NCBI RefSeq assembly: GCF_900184245.1
Contig: NZ_FXXB01000007.1
Span: forward strand, 558,001 to 622,000
Source of the DNA: Brachybacterium massiliense
GTDB lineage: Bacteria; Actinomycetota; Actinomycetes; Actinomycetales; Dermabacteraceae
DNA: 64,000 nt
Reading direction: 5' to 3'
Part shown: positions 33,851-43,139 of the stretch, piece after piece
Numbering within the stretch: position 1 is the stretch's first letter
Layout: each line of letters begins with the position of its first letter
Translations under genes and position numbers: made by a program
Notes under the pieces: model-generated
The model's input: the letters and a program-made list of their open reading frames with translations, nothing else
Databases searched by the model: none
Told to the model about the DNA's origin: nothing

Positions 33851-35197
33851 ATGAGCCTTCACCCGCCTTCCATTCCCGAATCGAGCACGAACCCGCAGCC
33901 CGAGGCTCTCGCCCCGGACGACGCCACCCCTGACCACAGCGTCCCGGACAGGGTCGCTCCGGACCTCGGTGCCGTTCCCACCAGGGCACGGATGATCCGC
34001 TTCGGCGCCGGATTCCTCGCCTTCGGCCTGCTGTGGGCGGTGGGCCTGGCGATGGTCGCCAACGTCCTGCTGCCCCAGCGGCTGACCGACATCGGCGTCG
34101 CCTCGCCGGACGCCTGGTTCGGCACCATCAACTCAGTCACCGCGGTGGTCTCGCTGGTCTCGAACCTCGTCTTCGGGAACCTCTCGGACCGCATCCGCTC
34201 GCGCTTCGGCCGCCGCACCCCGTGGATCCTGGGCGGTGCGCTGCTGGGCGGTGCCTCGCTGTTCCTCGTCGGCACCCTCGGCGATCCCGTCGCGATCATG
34301 GTCATGTACTGCGTGACCATGGTGGGCCTGAACATGATGCTCGCCCCCGCGGTCGCCGTGATCTCGGACCGGGTGCCGCTGTCGATGCGCGGCACCATGT
34401 CGGCCTTCTTCGGAGCGGGCGCGACGGTCGGCTACCCGCTCGGTGCGCTCATCGGTGCCTCCTTCATCACCGCGACGCTGTCCGGCTACACCCTCGCCGC
34501 GATCCTCCTGGCCGCCGCGGGCGTGATCACCCTGTTCGCCTGGCCCCGTGAGCGCTCCGCCGCCCACGACGCCCCGCGGGATGCCGGCACCTTCAAGGAC
34601 CTGCTGCTGTCGTTCCGACCGCCGCGCCGCGCGCCGGACTTCTACCGCGCCTTCGCCGGCCGCCTGTTCATGCTGGTCAGCTACCAGATGATCGCCGCCT
34701 ACCAGCTGTACATCGTGCAGAACTACGTGGGACAGTCCGTCGTGGAATCCGCAGCGACGATTTCCACCATGTCGGTGATCACCCTCGTGGTGGGCCTGGT
34801 CGCCTCGCTCGGCGCCGGTCCGCTCTCCGACAAGATCGGCCGCCGCAAGGCGCCCGTGATCGTGGCCAGCCTGCTGTTCGCGGTGGGTGTGGCGATGCCG
34901 TGGATCTTCCCCTCCACGACGGGCATGCTGCTGTACGCGGGCATCGCCGGGCTCGGCTACGGCGTGTACAGCTCGGTGGACCAGGCGCTGAACGTGGACG
35001 TGCTGCCGAACCAGGAGGAGGCCGGGAAGGACCTGGGCATCCTCAACCTCGCCACCACCCTCGGGCAGACCCTCGGCCCGATCATCACCTCGAGCGTCGT
35101 CGTGATCACCGGCTCCTACCTGCTGATCTTCCCGATCTCGATCACCATGGCGATCCTCGGTGCCCTGAGCATCGTGGGCATCAAGTCCGTCCGCTGA
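33851..35197 (+). CDS. MFS sugar transporter
   Basis: A 448-residue membrane protein with a 40-residue Pro/Asp-rich N-terminal tail and 12 predicted helices. The loop-2/3 motif is seen as GNLSDRIRSRFGRRTPWI and its second-half counterpart as GPLSDKIGRRKAP. Sited between two glycosidases, it should import the glycoside they cleave. AAGGGA precedes the ATG. Confidence 0.85.
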   Translation: MSLHPPSIPESSTNPQPEALAPDDATPDHSVPDRVAPDLGAVPTRARMIRFGAGFLAFGLLWAVGLAMVANVLLPQRLTDIGVASPDAWFGTINSVTAVVSLVSNLVFGNLSDRIRSRFGRRTPWILGGALLGGASLFLVGTLGDPVAIMVMYCVTMVGLNMMLAPAVAVISDRVPLSMRGTMSAFFGAGATVGYPLGALIGASFITATLSGYTLAAILLAAAGVITLFAWPRERSAAHDAPRDAGTFKDLLLSFRPPRRAPDFYRAFAGRLFMLVSYQMIAAYQLYIVQNYVGQSVVESAATISTMSVITLVVGLVASLGAGPLSDKIGRRKAPVIVASLLFAVGVAMPWIFPSTTGMLLYAGIAGLGYGVYSSVDQALNVDVLPNQEEAGKDLGILNLATTLGQTLGPIITSSVVVITGSYLLIFPISITMAILGALSIVGIKSVR

Positions 35198-35218
35198 CTC
35201 ACCTGAGAACGGAGCATC

Positions 35219-37627
35219 ATGACTGTCTTCCCCCTGTCCCGCGGCTGGACGTACCGCACGCCGCTCGGCCCCTTCCAGGCTGCGGACGCCGCGACCACCG
35301 CGGAAACCCCCGTGCACCTGCCGCACGATGCGATGCGCGATCTCGAGCGCTCGCCACAGGCACGCTCGGCCGGCGCGATGGCGTACTACCCGGGCGCCGC
35401 CTTCGCCTACCTGCACCGCCTCGAGGTGCCTGCCCAGTGGGCGGGCCGCACGATCCATCTCGAGATCGAGGGGGCGCAGCGCCGCTCCCAGGTGTTCGTC
35501 AACGACGAGTTCGTGGGCAACCGTGCGAACGGCTACGCCCGCTACTTCGTGGAGCTCGGCCCGTACCTGCGCTACGGGCAGACCAACGAGCTGCGGATCG
35601 AGGTGCGCACCGGCGAGGACTCCCGCTGGTACTCCGGGGCTGGCCTGCACCGTCCGGTGCGGCTGCACGTCGCACCCGCGGTGCACGTGGTGCCCGACGG
35701 GGTCACCGTGCGGACGCTCGAGCTCGAGGACCACCGGGCGACCGTCGAGGTCGCGACCACCGTGCGCAACGCCTCGCCCCTCACCGCGACCCGTCGGGTG
35801 CGCACCGTGCTGCGGGGGCCGGGCGGGGGGAGCGTCAGCGTCGAGGACTCGCCGGTGACGCTGATCCCCGGTGAGCAGGCGCTAGTGCGCCAGCGGTTCT
35901 GGCTCTCCGATCCCGCCCTGTGGTCGCCGGAGGCCCCGCAGCTGCACACCGCTGAGGTGGCGCTCGACGACGGCGAGGAGCCGGTGATCGAGACCTTCGG
36001 GGTGCGCACGATCAGCGTGGACCCCCAGCGGGGGCTGCGGCTGAACGGGCAGCCGGTGCTGCTGCGCGGGGCGTGCGTGCACCACGACAACGGGCCGCTG
36101 GGCGGGGCAGCGATCGGCCGGGCCGAGGAGCGGCGGATCGAGCTGCTGAAGGAGGCCGGGTTCAACGCCCTGCGCGCCTCCCACAACCCGTTCTCGAGCG
36201 CCATGCTCGAGGCGTGCGACCGCCTGGGCATGCTGGTCATGGACGAGGCCTTCGACATGTGGACCCGCTTCAAGTCCGTCGAGGACTACGCGCTGGACTT
36301 CCCGCGGTGGTGGCGGGAGGACCTCTCGGCGATGATCGCCAAAGACCGCAACCACCCCAGCGTGATCATGTACTCGATCGGGAACGAGATCATCGAGACC
36401 GGCACCCCACACGGCTCCCGTCTCGCCCGGCAGCTCGCCGAGCAGGTGCGGGAGCTGGACCCCACCCGTCCCGTCACCAACGGCATGAACGCCATGCTCG
36501 CGGTGATCGACCAGGCAGGAGACGTGCTCGACCCGTCGGTGCCGCTGAACGAGGCCGGTGACGTGTTCAACCTGGTGGGGGCGAGCGAGGCGGCCTCCCA
36601 GCGCACCGAGGAATCCAGCGCCGTGCTGGACGTGGTGGGCTTCAACTACGCCGAGAGCAGGTACGCGCTGGACGCGGGGCGGTTCCCCTCACGCGTGATC
36701 GTGGGCTCGGAGACCTTCGCCCCGAAGATCGGGCAGCTGTGGCCGCTCGTGCTCGAGCATCCGCACGTGATCGGTGACTTCACCTGGACCGGCTGGGACT
36801 ACCTCGGTGAGGTGGGGATCGGCGCGACCGCCTATGCGGAGGATCCCGACGCCGTCGCCGCGCTCGAGCGCGAGTACCCCTTCCTCAGCGCCTGGACCGG
36901 TGATCTGGACATCACCGGTCACCGCCGTCCCGTCTCCTACTACCGGGAGATCGTGTTCGGGCTGCGCACGGAGCCGTACATCGCGGTGCTGCGCCCCGAA
37001 CACCACGACCACACGATCACCATGCAGTCGCCCTGGGCGTGGTCGGACTCGATCTCCTCGTGGACCTGGCCCGGGTTCGAGGGCAAGGCCGTGCAGGTCG
37101 AGGTGTACGCCGACGCCGACGAGGTGGTCCTGCAGCTCGACGGCGCCGAGGTGGCGCGGGGCGAGGTGGGTGCCCGCCTACCGATGCTCGCCGACCTGGA
37201 GACCGAGTACCGGCCCGGAGAGCTGGTCGCGATCGCCCTGCGCCACGGGGAGGAGGTGGGTCGCACGGCACTGCGCACTGCCGGACCGGAGCGCCTGGTC
37301 GCGACCGCGGATCGCACGAAGCTGCGGGCTGACGACGACGATCTCGCCTTCGTCGAGATCGAGCTGCGCGATGCCGAGGGGACCCTCGCGACCGCGGCCG
37401 AGCACCCCGTGACCGTAACGGTCGACGGCGCCGCGGTGGTGCTCGCCGGGATGGCCAGTGCTCGCCCGTCCACCGAGGAGCGCTTCGTGGACGCCACCTG
37501 GCGGACCTTCGACGGCCGCGCCCTCGCCGTGATCCGGCCCGTCCGGCCGGGTGCCGCGACGGTGACCGTCAGCGCGCCGGGTCTGGAGAGCGTGGAGATC
37601 GCGCTGGAGGTCGAGGCGAGGCTCTGA
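35219..37627 (+). CDS. Glycoside hydrolase family 2 (beta-galactosidase-like)
   Basis: An 802-residue enzyme with the GH2 layout: sugar-binding N-terminal domain (LEIEGAQRRSQVFVNDEFVG; DSRWYSGAGLHRPV), Ig-like domain, TIM barrel with the acid/base Glu in YSIGNEI and the probable nucleophile Glu in VIVGSETF, then DUF4982- and Ig-like C-terminal domains. No signal peptide. The substrate may be a beta-galactoside or another beta-glycoside. Last gene of the operon. Confidence 0.87.
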   Translation: MTVFPLSRGWTYRTPLGPFQAADAATTAETPVHLPHDAMRDLERSPQARSAGAMAYYPGAAFAYLHRLEVPAQWAGRTIHLEIEGAQRRSQVFVNDEFVGNRANGYARYFVELGPYLRYGQTNELRIEVRTGEDSRWYSGAGLHRPVRLHVAPAVHVVPDGVTVRTLELEDHRATVEVATTVRNASPLTATRRVRTVLRGPGGGSVSVEDSPVTLIPGEQALVRQRFWLSDPALWSPEAPQLHTAEVALDDGEEPVIETFGVRTISVDPQRGLRLNGQPVLLRGACVHHDNGPLGGAAIGRAEERRIELLKEAGFNALRASHNPFSSAMLEACDRLGMLVMDEAFDMWTRFKSVEDYALDFPRWWREDLSAMIAKDRNHPSVIMYSIGNEIIETGTPHGSRLARQLAEQVRELDPTRPVTNGMNAMLAVIDQAGDVLDPSVPLNEAGDVFNLVGASEAASQRTEESSAVLDVVGFNYAESRYALDAGRFPSRVIVGSETFAPKIGQLWPLVLEHPHVIGDFTWTGWDYLGEVGIGATAYAEDPDAVAALEREYPFLSAWTGDLDITGHRRPVSYYREIVFGLRTEPYIAVLRPEHHDHTITMQSPWAWSDSISSWTWPGFEGKAVQVEVYADADEVVLQLDGAEVARGEVGARLPMLADLETEYRPGELVAIALRHGEEVGRTALRTAGPERLVATADRTKLRADDDDLAFVEIELRDAEGTLATAAEHPVTVTVDGAAVVLAGMASARPSTEERFVDATWRTFDGRALAVIRPVRPGAATVTVSAPGLESVEIALEVEARL

Positions 37628-37650
37628 CGCCTGGGGTGAACTGGGTGCGC

Positions 37651-37685
37651 TTCTGAACCACTGCCGGCGCTGAGGTGGTTCAGAA
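37651..37685 (+). terminator. Strong hairpin after the GH2 gene
   Basis: Perfect 11-bp stem (TTCTGAACCAC / GTGGTTCAGAA) with a 13-nt loop, 24 bp after the stop. There is no T-run, as is common in high-GC genomes. It can also serve the opposite strand. Confidence 0.65.
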
Positions 37686-37770
37686 CCGCGTCCGATGCAG
37701 GCGTGGGACCCTCACCGTGTCGAGACCGAGCGACCTGATGCTGCGGGGCGACCCCCGGAGCGGCAGGTGC

Positions 37771-37876
37771 TCACCGGGCGGGCACGTGGACGATGCTGAG
37801 GGTGGTGAGCTCGTCACCGGTGTAGTTGAACAGGACGTGGCGTCCCTGTGCCCGATAAAGGTCGATGTCTTCTCGA
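37771..37876 (-). pseudogene. C-terminal fragment of a ParE/RelE-like toxin
   Basis: The minus strand reads REDIDLYRAQGRHVLFNYTG and then ELTTLSIVHVPAR before a stop, which is the usual ending of RelE-superfamily toxins. The N-terminal half is absent; the sequence runs directly into pRiA4b-derived DNA. Confidence 0.45.
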
Positions 37877-38054
37877 GTAGCGCTGGAGCTCGGCGAGGTC
37901 GAAGGGCCCCGCCGGCGGTGTAGCGCCACAGGTGCGCATCGAACCAGCCGAAAGGGGTCCGGAGCATCCCGTGGATCTCCTCGGAGCTCATCTCGCTGAG
38001 CTGCGGGCGGAACTGGTGCAGGAGCTCGTCGTCGGGAGTCTGGTCCGAGGGCAT
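37877..38054 (-). pseudogene. Decayed pRiA4b ORF-3-like gene fragment
   Basis: Begins MPSDQTPDDELLHQF, like the intact copy at 17622-19040. It then jumps from SSEEIHGML straight to TPFGWFDAHLWRY, and again from the TAGG segment to DNA matching the later FDLAELQR stretch. Each jump joins two short similar stretches of the intact gene (EEIHGIL/EEVHGIL; TTCGACCTCG), indicating deletions through microhomology. The second junction also shifts frame. Confidence 0.75.
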
Positions 38055-38101
38055 GTCCGCGGGCATGAGGCCTGCGGTACCGGTGCGGGTCGGCCGAGGG
38101 G

Positions 38102-38749
38102 TCAGGCGCAGCCCTCCTCGACCAGCACGCACCCGCTCTCGGTGATGACGTGGGCCTGGCTAGAGCCGCCCACCACACGGCTCCAGCTCTCCACGACGAG
38201 CCGGTCACGGTGGACGGAGAGGCTGAACCCGCCGTACATCCCGGGGAACGGTACCCGCAGGGTCTCCATCTGCTCCATCGCCAGCAGCTCCGTGGGCACC
38301 GGACGGAAGCGGACCGGCTCGAGCGGCCGGGTTCGCTCGGCGATCAGGTCGACGAGGTGCGAGTCCCAGGCTGCGAAGCGGCGTCGATCGGATGCACTGA
38401 CGTCGCGCACGGCGAGCGTCTCGAGCAGGTGGTGGTGGCCGCGCTGGCGGGCGATGTCGATCGGGCGGTCACCGTCCGCAGTTCGCAGCGATCGCCATGC
38501 GCCGGCGCGCAGCAGCCGCTCGACCACGCCGACGGGGGCGCCGACCCATGAGGCCTGGTGCAGCGGGGTGAACCAGGAGCGGCCTGTGATCCGCCGCTGG
38601 TTCGCGTTGCTCCACGTGCCGTGCTCGACGAGGTCGAGGACCGTGTCCCAGCGGCCGGCCTTCGCGGCATCGGCGAGGCCGGCGGCGTGGTCGACGAGGT
38701 CGCTGTTCAGCACGTCGGGGTCGAGGACCCCCTGCCATTCGTTGGTCAT
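38102..38749 (-). CDS. Ankyrin-repeat protein, copy 2
   Basis: A 215-residue paralogue of the protein at 19102-19749, with the same length and repeat layout (SWFTPLHQASWVGAPVGVV; DGDRPIDIARQRGHHHLLETL). The frame is intact although its pRiA4b partner has decayed, suggesting the ankyrin protein is retained for its own sake. Similarity between the loci extends some tens of bases upstream of the start. Function unknown. Confidence 0.8.
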   Translation of the reverse strand: MTNEWQGVLDPDVLNSDLVDHAAGLADAAKAGRWDTVLDLVEHGTWSNANQRRITGRSWFTPLHQASWVGAPVGVVERLLRAGAWRSLRTADGDRPIDIARQRGHHHLLETLAVRDVSASDRRRFAAWDSHLVDLIAERTRPLEPVRFRPVPTELLAMEQMETLRVPFPGMYGGFSLSVHRDRLVVESWSRVVGGSSQAHVITESGCVLVEEGCA

Positions 38750-39105
38750 GCCTGGCCCCTCGGGTCGGTGCTGGGGTCAGTACGGCGGAGTGCGGGACCG
38801 ACTGCTTCGGGGTCAGACTTCGCGGGGATGCGTACCTCGGTCGACGCGAGGATTTCGACTATACGAGGCTAGTCCGGATGACGTGCGCCTCTCACTCGCC
38901 GCGTCAGTTATCCGCTCCGTGCTTGTCTGACACTGACATAGAGCTCAGATGGCCGGACGCCCGTATTTGCTGCCCTCCGGTTCGTCAGCCTCACGCAGGT
39001 CTGATCGAATACCGCCGTCCCGCCCGCCCCAAAAAAGCCCAGTTCTACACTCGGCACCGACTGTGCTCGATAATGGCTGGGACTCAGCTCGCGCCCAGCG
39101 CCGTG
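38750..39105. other. Intergenic region between ankyrin copy 2 and the SorC gene
   Basis: About 356 bp with no convincing gene. The left end shares similarity with DNA upstream of ankyrin copy 1 and should hold the copy 2 promoter (minus strand). The remainder shows no clear hairpin or known element. Confidence 0.5.
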
Positions 39106-40092
39106 TCACAGAGCCTCAGCGATCTCCAGCATCCGTTCTGCTGCATGCCGATCCGTGATCAAACCGGTGATGAGCCCGGAACGCGCGACTCCCGTGATCG
39201 CTCGTGCTTTGTCTCCACCAGCAGCCACCGCGATCACGTGAGGCGCCGCGCTGAGCTGATGGATCTCGGTGGTGACGCTCATTCGCGTGATGCCCTGCGC
39301 TACGACCCCGCCGTCGGCGGTGAACCAGTGGCCGAGCATCTCGGCCACCGGCCCCTCGTCGTCCAGCTGTTCTTGAACCGCCGGCGGGTAGGCCGTGCGC
39401 AGAATAGACCTCGATGGGCCCCAGGCACCGATCCCGACCACGGCAAGATCGAGTTGTTCGTACAGCTCTCTCACGGCCCCCAGCTGCGAGATCCAGCTGT
39501 CCCGGCGCTGGACGCTTCCAGCGAAGAGCGGCGCGCCGAACGTGTGCACGCGGCCACCGGCGTCCTCGACTCCGGGGCGAAGCTGGTCCAGGGGGGCCAT
39601 CGGTGCTGTGGATGGGAGGGCGCCGACCAGCTGCACCACAGTCACTGCCGGGGGGTCCACGATCTGCGCTCCGAGCACGTGCATCGTTCGGCCACCGCCC
39701 ACACCCACGACGTCACCCTCCTCGAGCGACTCTCGCATCAGCTGCGCGGCCATCATCGTGACCGCTTCGCGCACCTGCGCGGGTGACCCCTTGGACTCCA
39801 CGACCTTGACCAGCGGGAGCCCAAGTGTGGTCTTGAGCGGATCGGCGAGCTCAGGCAGGTTCTGCGAAGGCTCGTGGATCTCGATCCGGATGATTCCGCG
39901 CTCCCGGCCCTTCGCGAGCATTCGCGCGATCTTGAAGCGCGACAGATCGAACCTGCGGCCCAGGTCAACCTTGGAGACGTCTTCGAGGTAGTACAGCCGA
40001 CCGAGCTCGGCCAGCAGCTGATCCTCGGTCATCGCGTCGCCGCGTGCTGCGTCGCTCGGATCGCCGTGGCCCAGGAAGGGCGCAGTTCGCAC
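39106..40092 (-). CDS. SorC-family transcriptional regulator
   Basis: A 328-residue regulator: N-terminal HTH (YYLEDVSKVDLGRRFDLSRFKIARML) and the sugar-binding domain (VGVGGGRTMHVLG; VVGIGAWGPSRS; GDKARAITG). The start is set at GTG 40092 because AAAGGAGG lies 10 nt upstream; an ATG 20 codons later lacks a site. It is divergent from the kinase-transporter operon and presumably controls it in response to a phosphorylated sugar. Confidence 0.85.
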   Translation of the reverse strand: MRTAPFLGHGDPSDAARGDAMTEDQLLAELGRLYYLEDVSKVDLGRRFDLSRFKIARMLAKGRERGIIRIEIHEPSQNLPELADPLKTTLGLPLVKVVESKGSPAQVREAVTMMAAQLMRESLEEGDVVGVGGGRTMHVLGAQIVDPPAVTVVQLVGALPSTAPMAPLDQLRPGVEDAGGRVHTFGAPLFAGSVQRRDSWISQLGAVRELYEQLDLAVVGIGAWGPSRSILRTAYPPAVQEQLDDEGPVAEMLGHWFTADGGVVAQGITRMSVTTEIHQLSAAPHVIAVAAGGDKARAITGVARSGLITGLITDRHAAERMLEIAEAL

Positions 40093-40142
40093 GGGTCGAG
40101 CACCTCCTTTGGTCTCAGAACGGATGCATTCCGCAGTGGCAG

Positions 40143-40171
40143 TTGACACCATCGCGCACTCACCATAGCTT
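40143..40171 (+). promoter_or_regulatory. Predicted promoter of the DhaKL-ABC operon
   Basis: TTGACA, 17-bp spacer, TAGCTT, on the plus strand. The start point would be near 40178, right before the palindrome at 40181. Confidence 0.6.
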
Positions 40172-40180
40172 TGCGCATAG

Positions 40181-40198
40181 GAGCACGACGTCGTGCTC
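40181..40198. promoter_or_regulatory. Palindromic operator, probable SorC-type site
   Basis: Perfect 18-bp palindrome GAGCACGAC/GTCGTGCTC. It overlaps a second palindrome TGCTCA-TC-TGAGCA (40194-40207). It stands just after the predicted transcription start of the plus-strand operon. Confidence 0.65.
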
Positions 40199-40311
40199 AT
40201 CTGAGCATTCTATGGGCAGGTGCGCACCAGCGCCAGATCCCGCGGCAAGCGCGATGACGACGACGTTCATCCCGCATCTCAGTGGCCAGCCTTCTCGACA
40301 AGGAGTACGTG

Positions 40312-42033
40312 TTGCGCAAGATCATCAACGCCCCGCAGGACTTCGTCGACGAGTCGATCGACGGGATTCTGCTGGCGCACCCCGACAAGCTGCGCGCCGC
40401 TGACGCGGAACGTCGCGCCATCGTGCGCGCTGACGCTGGAACTTCGAATCGCGTCGGTATCGTCACCGGTGGAGGCTCTGGCCACCTCCCGCTGTTCCTC
40501 GGATACGTGGGGCGCGGCCTCGCGTCCGGCGTCGCCGTCGGGAACGTCTTCTCCTCCCCCTCCCCCGAGCAGATCCACGCCGCGACGATCGCGAGCGACG
40601 ACGGCGCAGGTGTGCTGTACCTCTACGGGAATTACGGCGGGGATGTGTACACCTTCGATCTCGCCGCAGATCTGTCCTCGGCCGACGGAGTCCCGACGGC
40701 CACCGTGGTCGGCACCGACGACATCCTCTCGGCCCCCACGGAGAAGGCCGCTACGCGCCGAGGGGTCGCCGGCCTGTTCTTCGCCTACAAGACCGCGGGA
40801 GCTTCCGCCGAGCGCGGCGATGACCTCGAGACCGTCACAGAGATCGCGCAGCGCACGGTGGACCGCACCCGCACCATGGGCGTCGGCCTCTCCCCCACGA
40901 TCCTTCCGGCCGCCGGGGAGCCCACGTTCACCCTCGACGAGGGCGAGATGGAGGTGGGGATCGGGATCCATGGCGAACCGGGACACCACCGCGGCCCGCT
41001 GGAGACGGCTGATGAGATCACCGACCGATTCATGGGCGAGCTTGTCAAAGAGCTCCCGCTGACCACCGGCACGAAGGTAGCGGTGCTGGTGAATGGTCTC
41101 GGATCGACTCCTCTCGAAGAGCTCTACCTGATCTACCGACGGGTGCACCGCACCCTCATCGAGCGTGGTGTCGAGATCGCACACACCTTCGTGGGCGAGT
41201 ACGCGACCAGCCTCGAGATGGCTGGGGCATCGGTCTCGATCTGCCATCTCGACGATGAGCTCTCCGACCTGATCTCTCAGCCAGCCGACTCGCCGTTCTT
41301 CACGCACGGGAGCCCCGCCGGCAACGCTTCCCCCCGGGAGACCACGAGTGCGCCGACGGCCCCCACGGACGCATCGAAGCGCACCGAACGAGAGATCGAA
41401 ACAGTCCAGGAGCCCGGCCCGCTGCGGGAGGCGCTGGTCGACGTCGCCACGCGACTCCCCGCCCACAACGACGAGCTGCGGGAGCTCGACGCCGCACTCG
41501 GCGACGGCGACCTCGGCATCACGGTCGCCTCCGGCGCAAATGCGGTTCGCGAAGCACTGGCCGCTCTGCCCGCGGGTGCCTCTTCCCGCGAGGTGCTCCG
41601 CGCTGCGGGAACAGCCTTCGCCTCAGCCAACCCCTCGACGTTCGCCGCGCTGATCGGCGGCGCGACGCTGGCCGCCGCCTCCGCTGCCGTCTCCGAGGAG
41701 ATCGAGCCGCTGACCCTGGTGGAAAAGATTCAGGAGCGAGTCGCACAGCGCGGCGGAGCCGAAGTCGGCGACAAGACGGTGCTCGACGCCATCGACGCCA
41801 TCCGGGCCTCACTCGCAGAGACTCCCAGCGCAGATCCCGTGGAGCGGGCTCGAGCAGCCCGCGAGGCGGTTTCCGCCGTGGTCACCGACTATGCCGACAA
41901 ACATTCCATGCGAGGTCGCGCCGCATGGGTCGGGGAACGTTCCATCGGACGCAAAGACCCCGGGCAGGTCGCTGCGCTCCGCTTCCTCGACGACCTCATC
42001 GAGCATCTCGAAGCTCGCCTCGCCCGCTCTTGA
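40312..42033 (+). CDS. Fused DhaK-DhaL dihydroxyacetone/ketose kinase
   Basis: A 573-residue two-domain kinase. The DhaK part (residues 1-330) has GGGSGHLPLFLGYVG and IHGEPGHH with the substrate-binding His. The DhaL part (about 370-573) has the ATP-Mg loop GDGDLGITV and ADKHSMRGRAAWVGERS. The start is placed at TTG 40312 since AAGGAG lies 6 nt upstream and the N-terminus then matches DhaK proteins; GTG at 40282 has no site. Substrate may be dihydroxyacetone or a ketotetrose such as erythrulose, as in known tetritol pathways. Confidence 0.85.
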   Translation: MRKIINAPQDFVDESIDGILLAHPDKLRAADAERRAIVRADAGTSNRVGIVTGGGSGHLPLFLGYVGRGLASGVAVGNVFSSPSPEQIHAATIASDDGAGVLYLYGNYGGDVYTFDLAADLSSADGVPTATVVGTDDILSAPTEKAATRRGVAGLFFAYKTAGASAERGDDLETVTEIAQRTVDRTRTMGVGLSPTILPAAGEPTFTLDEGEMEVGIGIHGEPGHHRGPLETADEITDRFMGELVKELPLTTGTKVAVLVNGLGSTPLEELYLIYRRVHRTLIERGVEIAHTFVGEYATSLEMAGASVSICHLDDELSDLISQPADSPFFTHGSPAGNASPRETTSAPTAPTDASKRTEREIETVQEPGPLREALVDVATRLPAHNDELRELDAALGDGDLGITVASGANAVREALAALPAGASSREVLRAAGTAFASANPSTFAALIGGATLAAASAAVSEEIEPLTLVEKIQERVAQRGGAEVGDKTVLDAIDAIRASLAETPSADPVERARAAREAVSAVVTDYADKHSMRGRAAWVGERSIGRKDPGQVAALRFLDDLIEHLEARLARS

Positions 42034-42071
42034 TTCGCACCAGAACCGACAACTCTCCACAGGAGGACACC

Positions 42072-43139
42072 ATGTCCCGCATCGCTCGTCCCACCCCCAG
42101 CCGCCGCTCCATGCTCTACGCCGGCTTCGGCGTCTTCGCGCTTCCTACGGCCCTCTCTGCCTGCGGCACAACTGAGGAGGGCGCCGACCCCGCAGCTCCC
42201 GTCGATGGTGAGGGCGGCGGCGGTGATGCAAGCGGCGCCGTGGTCTCGGTTCCCAAGCTCACCGGCATACCGTGGTTCAACCGCATGGAAGAAGGCGTCG
42301 AGCTCTACGCCGAGGACACAGGCGAGAATGCCTACTACCAGGGATCCGCCGAGGCGGACGCCGCCGCGCAGGTCCGCGTGATCGAAGACCTCATCGCCTC
42401 CGGCGTCTCGGCCCTCTGCGTCACGCCCTTCCAGCCCGATGCCGTCGAACAGGTTCTCGCCAAGGCCATGGATTCCGACATCGTCGTGATCACCCATGAA
42501 GCGCCCACGATCGAGAACGCCGACTACGACGTCGAGGCGTTCAAGAACGATGAGTACGGGATCAACCTGATGGACGAGCTCGCCAAGGCGATGGGTGAAG
42601 AGGGTGAGTACGCCCAGATGGTCGGCTCGCTCTCCTCCACCACCCATATGGAGTGGGTCGACGCCGCGAAGAAGCATCAGGAGGAGAACTACCCGAACAT
42701 GACGCTCGTCGGTGACCGCGTCGAGACCTCCGACGATGCCCAGAGGGCGTACGAGGGCATGCAGGAGCTGCTGAGCGCCTACCCGAACCTCAAGGGGGTA
42801 CAGGGCTCGGCATCGACCGACGTGGTCGGCGCCGGCCAGGCTGTCGAAGAGGCCGGCATGCAGGATTCCATCGCGGTGGTCGGCACCGCGACTCCGAAGG
42901 ACACTGTCGATCTCCTGGAGTCGGGCGCGATCGACGTCATCCAGTTCTGGGACCCGGGCTATGCCGCATACGCCCAGAACGTGATCGCCAAGCTGCTGCT
43001 CGACGGGGAGACGGTCGAGGACGGAGCCGACCTCGGCGTCGAGGGCTATTCGGCGATCAGCATCGAGGACAAGGTGATCTATGGGGACAAGGCCTGGATC
43101 AACGTGACTGCGGAGAACTCCGGCGACTATGACTACTGA
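42072..43139 (+). CDS. Sugar-binding lipoprotein, ribose/AI-2-class
   Basis: A 355-residue protein with a signal peptide (PSRRSMLYAGFGVFAL) and lipobox LSAC, followed by a Gly/Ala/Asp linker and a periplasmic-binding-protein fold of the RbsB/LsrB group (LTGIPWFNRMEEGV; EDLIASGVSALCVTPFQPD; VQGSASTDVVGAGQA). AGGAGG lies 6 nt before the ATG. It delivers the sugar to the following transporter. Confidence 0.85.
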   Translation: MSRIARPTPSRRSMLYAGFGVFALPTALSACGTTEEGADPAAPVDGEGGGGDASGAVVSVPKLTGIPWFNRMEEGVELYAEDTGENAYYQGSAEADAAAQVRVIEDLIASGVSALCVTPFQPDAVEQVLAKAMDSDIVVITHEAPTIENADYDVEAFKNDEYGINLMDELAKAMGEEGEYAQMVGSLSSTTHMEWVDAAKKHQEENYPNMTLVGDRVETSDDAQRAYEGMQELLSAYPNLKGVQGSASTDVVGAGQAVEEAGMQDSIAVVGTATPKDTVDLLESGAIDVIQFWDPGYAAYAQNVIAKLLLDGETVEDGADLGVEGYSAISIEDKVIYGDKAWINVTAENSGDYDY

